From Bacteroides sp. (GTDB taxonomy: Bacteria; Bacteroidota; Bacteroidia; Bacteroidales; GCA-2748055), in NCBI GenBank assembly GCA_011048475.1, contig DSDZ01000213.1, forward strand, positions 1-7,614: a stretch of DNA of 7,614 bases, written 5' to 3'. The notes under the pieces are model-generated. The model had not been told where the DNA came from and made no database searches. It saw only the letters and a list, made by a program, of their open reading frames with translations. Position numbers and translations under genes: made by a program. Below, in pieces: positions 6,954-7,614 of this stretch (positions are counted from its first letter, which is position 1; each line of letters starts with the position of its first letter).

Positions 6954-7200
6954 AGGATCAATTATTTTACTGTGTCCGTCCTGCTGGTTGCCAGAAAACA
7001 AATCTTACGAACCCGCTTTAACATAGTAAAATTAAGTGCTTTTCCTAAAAATAATCAGTAAATGACCATTAAATTACAGAATAAGGCAGATTTCCGTCAG
7101 TCAAATCCGGACACTGAAGGATTTTGATCACCGGGCCGGATGTATCCTCCACTGACTGATAATAAGTGCAGGTTTCCGCCGGGCTGATTAATTTTAATCC
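6954..7200. other. Divergent intergenic region between response regulator and kinase-like gene
   Basis: These 247 nt separate the regulator/hydrolase operon (minus) from the kinase-like gene (plus). No coding sequence is supported. The part nearest the regulator (about 7020-7085) is A/T-rich. Around 7097-7159 several inverted repeats overlap: TCAGTCA (7097-7103) with TGACTGA (7153-7159), ATCCGG (7105-7110) with CCGGAT (7136-7141), and a compact hairpin AAATCC (7103-7108) with GGATTT (7119-7124). I found no exact TAnnTTTG for either gene. The closest on the minus strand is TAAGATTTG, one base too long between TA and TTTG, ending near 7001. No clear pair of LytTR direct repeats was recognised. 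Confidence 0.5.
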
Positions 7201-7614
7201 ATGTTCAGGCTATTCTTCAGCCAGTACGCTTTGTACAGGGCCTTTCGGCACATACTCCTGTTTTTTTCCATGGTCCTGCTCTTTTCCTGGATCGACTATT
7301 CAAGGTCAGGGGCGGGTACCGGGTTTCTGCAGTGTTTCAGGATGGTGACCCTGAATGCCATCTTTTTTTTCGGTTACGCTTACCTTACTGTATATCTGCT
7401 GATCCCGCTCCTTCTGTTCCGGCGCAGGGTCCTGCTTTTTGTGGCAGCTTTTTTTATCACCGGGATCGCACTGTCTGTTTTGAAATTCATGGCATCTGAC
7501 GTTCTGTTCTACAGTTCCATTGCTCCCGAGAACAGCAACCCACGTGCCGGGTTATCCGCTGCGGGGATCCTCATCAATACAAAGGACATGACCTTTATTG
7601 TGGCGGTTTTTGCC
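7201..7614 (+). CDS. Probable LytS/YehU-type sensor histidine kinase, N-terminal membrane region, truncated by window edge
   Basis: From the ATG at 7201 the frame stays open for 138 codons to the right edge. An in-frame TAA lies at 7195-7197, so no earlier start exists. The product is strongly hydrophobic, with helices at about residues 16-30, 51-72 and 76-95 and another beginning near 129. The segment NAIFFFGYAYLTVYLLIPLL (52-71), followed by basic RRR and another helix, resembles the membrane region of Bacteroidetes histidine kinases of the His_kinase (PF06580) type, which normally partner LytTR regulators. The kinase and ATPase domains would lie beyond the window, so the call rests on this pattern and on the divergent LytTR regulator 247 nt away. 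It would sense an unknown signal at the inner membrane and phosphorylate the regulator. An unrelated membrane protein is the alternative. Confidence 0.65.
   Translation, partial: MFRLFFSQYALYRAFRHILLFFSMVLLFSWIDYSRSGAGTGFLQCFRMVTLNAIFFFGYAYLTVYLLIPLLLFRRRVLLFVAAFFITGIALSVLKFMASDVLFYSSIAPENSNPRAGLSAAGILINTKDMTFIVAVFA

Noticed and set aside
6954..7001. Sixteen-codon extension of the response regulator from a TTG
   Set aside because: The receiver domain begins right after the ATG at 6953, and the extension has no domain character.

Overview
The window is chromosomal DNA from a member of the Bacteroidota (Bacteroidetes). This rests on a tandem SusC/SusD outer-membrane pair, a match to the Bacteroidetes -33/-7 promoter (TTG, 19 nt, TATATTTG), no Shine-Dalgarno sequences before the genes, and a LytTR-type two-component system typical of the phylum. 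GC content looks moderate, around 50% or slightly more. Genus cannot be fixed from these genes. Reading frames are intact, with no transposase, integrase, rRNA or tRNA and no CRISPR array.

Layout: (1) 1-380, minus strand: the first 126 residues of a sodium:solute symporter (SSS family) that runs off the left edge. (2) 381-629: divergent regulatory region holding the symporter promoter and several short inverted repeats. (3) 630-3881 and 3897-5324, plus strand: a complete SusC-like TonB-dependent transporter and its SusD-like lipoprotein partner (the SusD-like_2 type), 15 nt apart and surely one operon. (4) 5325-5429: convergent gap containing a 79-bp palindromic element with perfect 15-bp arms, probably a bidirectional terminator and possibly an interspersed repeat. 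(5) 6953 down to 5430, minus strand: a LytTR response regulator followed with zero spacing (TAA directly abutting ATG) by an MBL-fold hydrolase of the COG1237 type that carries an N-terminal signal-like segment. (6) 6954-7200: divergent regulatory region. (7) 7201-7614, plus strand: the membrane-spanning N-terminus of a protein that looks like a LytS/YehU-type sensor histidine kinase, cut by the right edge.

How the parts may work together: SusC/SusD would capture and import a nutrient across the outer membrane, and the divergent symporter could carry the same or a derived solute across the inner membrane. No glycoside hydrolase, peptidase or sulfatase lies in the window, so the substrate is unknown. 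The divergent kinase and response regulator probably form one two-component system, with the MBL hydrolase in the regulator's operon. Most of the window is ordinary for the phylum. The least explained items are the 79-bp palindrome and the exported-looking MBL hydrolase tied to the regulator.
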